From Ktedonobacteria bacterium brp13 (GTDB lineage Bacteria; Chloroflexota; Ktedonobacteria; Ktedonobacterales; Ktedonobacteraceae): DNA of 64,000 nt. The notes beneath the pieces were generated by a model, which was not told where the DNA came from, searched no databases, and worked only from the letters and a program-made list of their open reading frames with translations. The translations under genes and the position numbers were made by a program. The DNA lies in assembly GCA_015099395.1 (NCBI GenBank), contig AP024096.1, positions 2,356,001 to 2,420,000 on the forward strand. The letters are read 5' to 3'. Shown here piece by piece: positions 63,776 through 64,000 of the stretch; position 1 is the first letter of the stretch, and each line of letters starts with the position of its first letter.

Positions 63776-64000
63776 TCATGAAGTGTGGACCGCGCTCTCA
63801 TGTGCCGTTAAAGGTTCCATACGTATCGTTTCCATCGCACTTACGTCGTTATGTTGGGGCAAGCGGACGACAATACATCCGATATTGTCTGCCCCACCGC
63901 CATCGTTGGCCATCTGCACAAATTGGTTTGCCAGAAGCGAAGCATTCGAACAAGAAGAGGACAGAACCTCTTCGATCTTCCGATCGCGGGTCATTTCCCA
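63776..64000 (-). CDS. PP2C-type Ser/Thr phosphatase, C-terminal part
   Basis: The frame runs in from the right edge: WEMTRDRKIEEVLSSS, NASLLANQFVQMANDGGGAD and NIGCIVVRLP. The W-E-M...A-N-x-x-G-G-x-D-N-I pattern is the last metal-binding Asp motif of Stp1/PP2C phosphatases. A short acidic tail follows. The catalytic core is outside the window. It heads the array seen here. Confidence 0.75.
   Translation of the reverse strand, partial: WEMTRDRKIEEVLSSSCSNASLLANQFVQMANDGGGADNIGCIVVRLPQHNDVSAMETIRMEPLTAHESAVHTS

Overview
The window reads as accessory DNA from a large, mosaic bacterial genome, most likely a member of the Ktedonobacteria (Chloroflexota). That placement is inferred from the mix of genes: XRE-NB-ARC-TPR regulators, WD40 proteins, a FUSC transporter, an extra RNA polymerase alpha gene, many different insertion sequences and Ycf35/Ycf46-type proteins in an apparently non-photosynthetic background. 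No rRNA, tRNA or CRISPR array was seen.

Layout. 1-5 kb: a secreted carbohydrate-binding protein cut by the window edge, a FUSC membrane protein, a glyoxalase-family fragment and an unknown membrane protein. 5.3-9 kb: an orphan phage portal gene broken by an element carrying a large serine recombinase and a catalytic-domain-less tyrosine-integrase-like protein. 9.2-14 kb: an IS701-like element with 17-bp inverted repeats, a TAGG target duplication, a passenger gene and a smaller insertion inside its transposase; then an IS110-family element with a structured non-coding end that could encode a bridge RNA. 14.3-17.4 kb: a two-gene cassette with an Mrr-like N-terminal domain, preceded by repeated operator-like motifs. 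17.7-19.9 kb: another IS with clean ends. 20-27.7 kb: a complete three-gene pPIWI-RE operon (REase, DinG-type helicase, PIWI-RE protein) with 8-bp start/stop overlaps, a strong promoter and a 28-bp palindromic operator. 28.4 kb: a tyrosine recombinase. 29.6-35 kb: an EamA-transporter/RskA-like fusion and an XRE-NB-ARC-TPR regulator. 35.8-39.2 kb: NADAR glycosidase, RNA polymerase alpha paralogue and ABC exporter, the last two overlapping. 39.2-39.6 kb: wreck of a restriction-modification enzyme.

From 39.5 kb to the right edge, 29 consecutive genes lie on the minus strand. They include a CsrA, a DNA sliding clamp, a Ycf46-like AAA+ ATPase with Ycf35-like (DUF1257) and DUF2997 partners, a possible DUF3150 protein, an excisionase-type HTH, two flavoproteins, WD40 proteins, a tandem pair of related membrane-anchored proteins, a Prim-Pol primase and a PP2C phosphatase, plus many unknown small proteins. 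Several gene boundaries carry intrinsic-terminator-like hairpins placed only about 20-55 nt before the next start codon, leaving almost no room for a promoter. This suggests one long transcription programme controlled by read-through or antitermination. The block looks like a module from a large plasmid, phage or integrated element; its role is unknown.

Strongest candidates for unusual biology: the hairpin-punctuated minus-strand locus, the pPIWI-RE operon, the Mrr-like two-gene cassette, the portal/serine-recombinase junction, and the NADAR-RpoA paralogue-ABC cluster.
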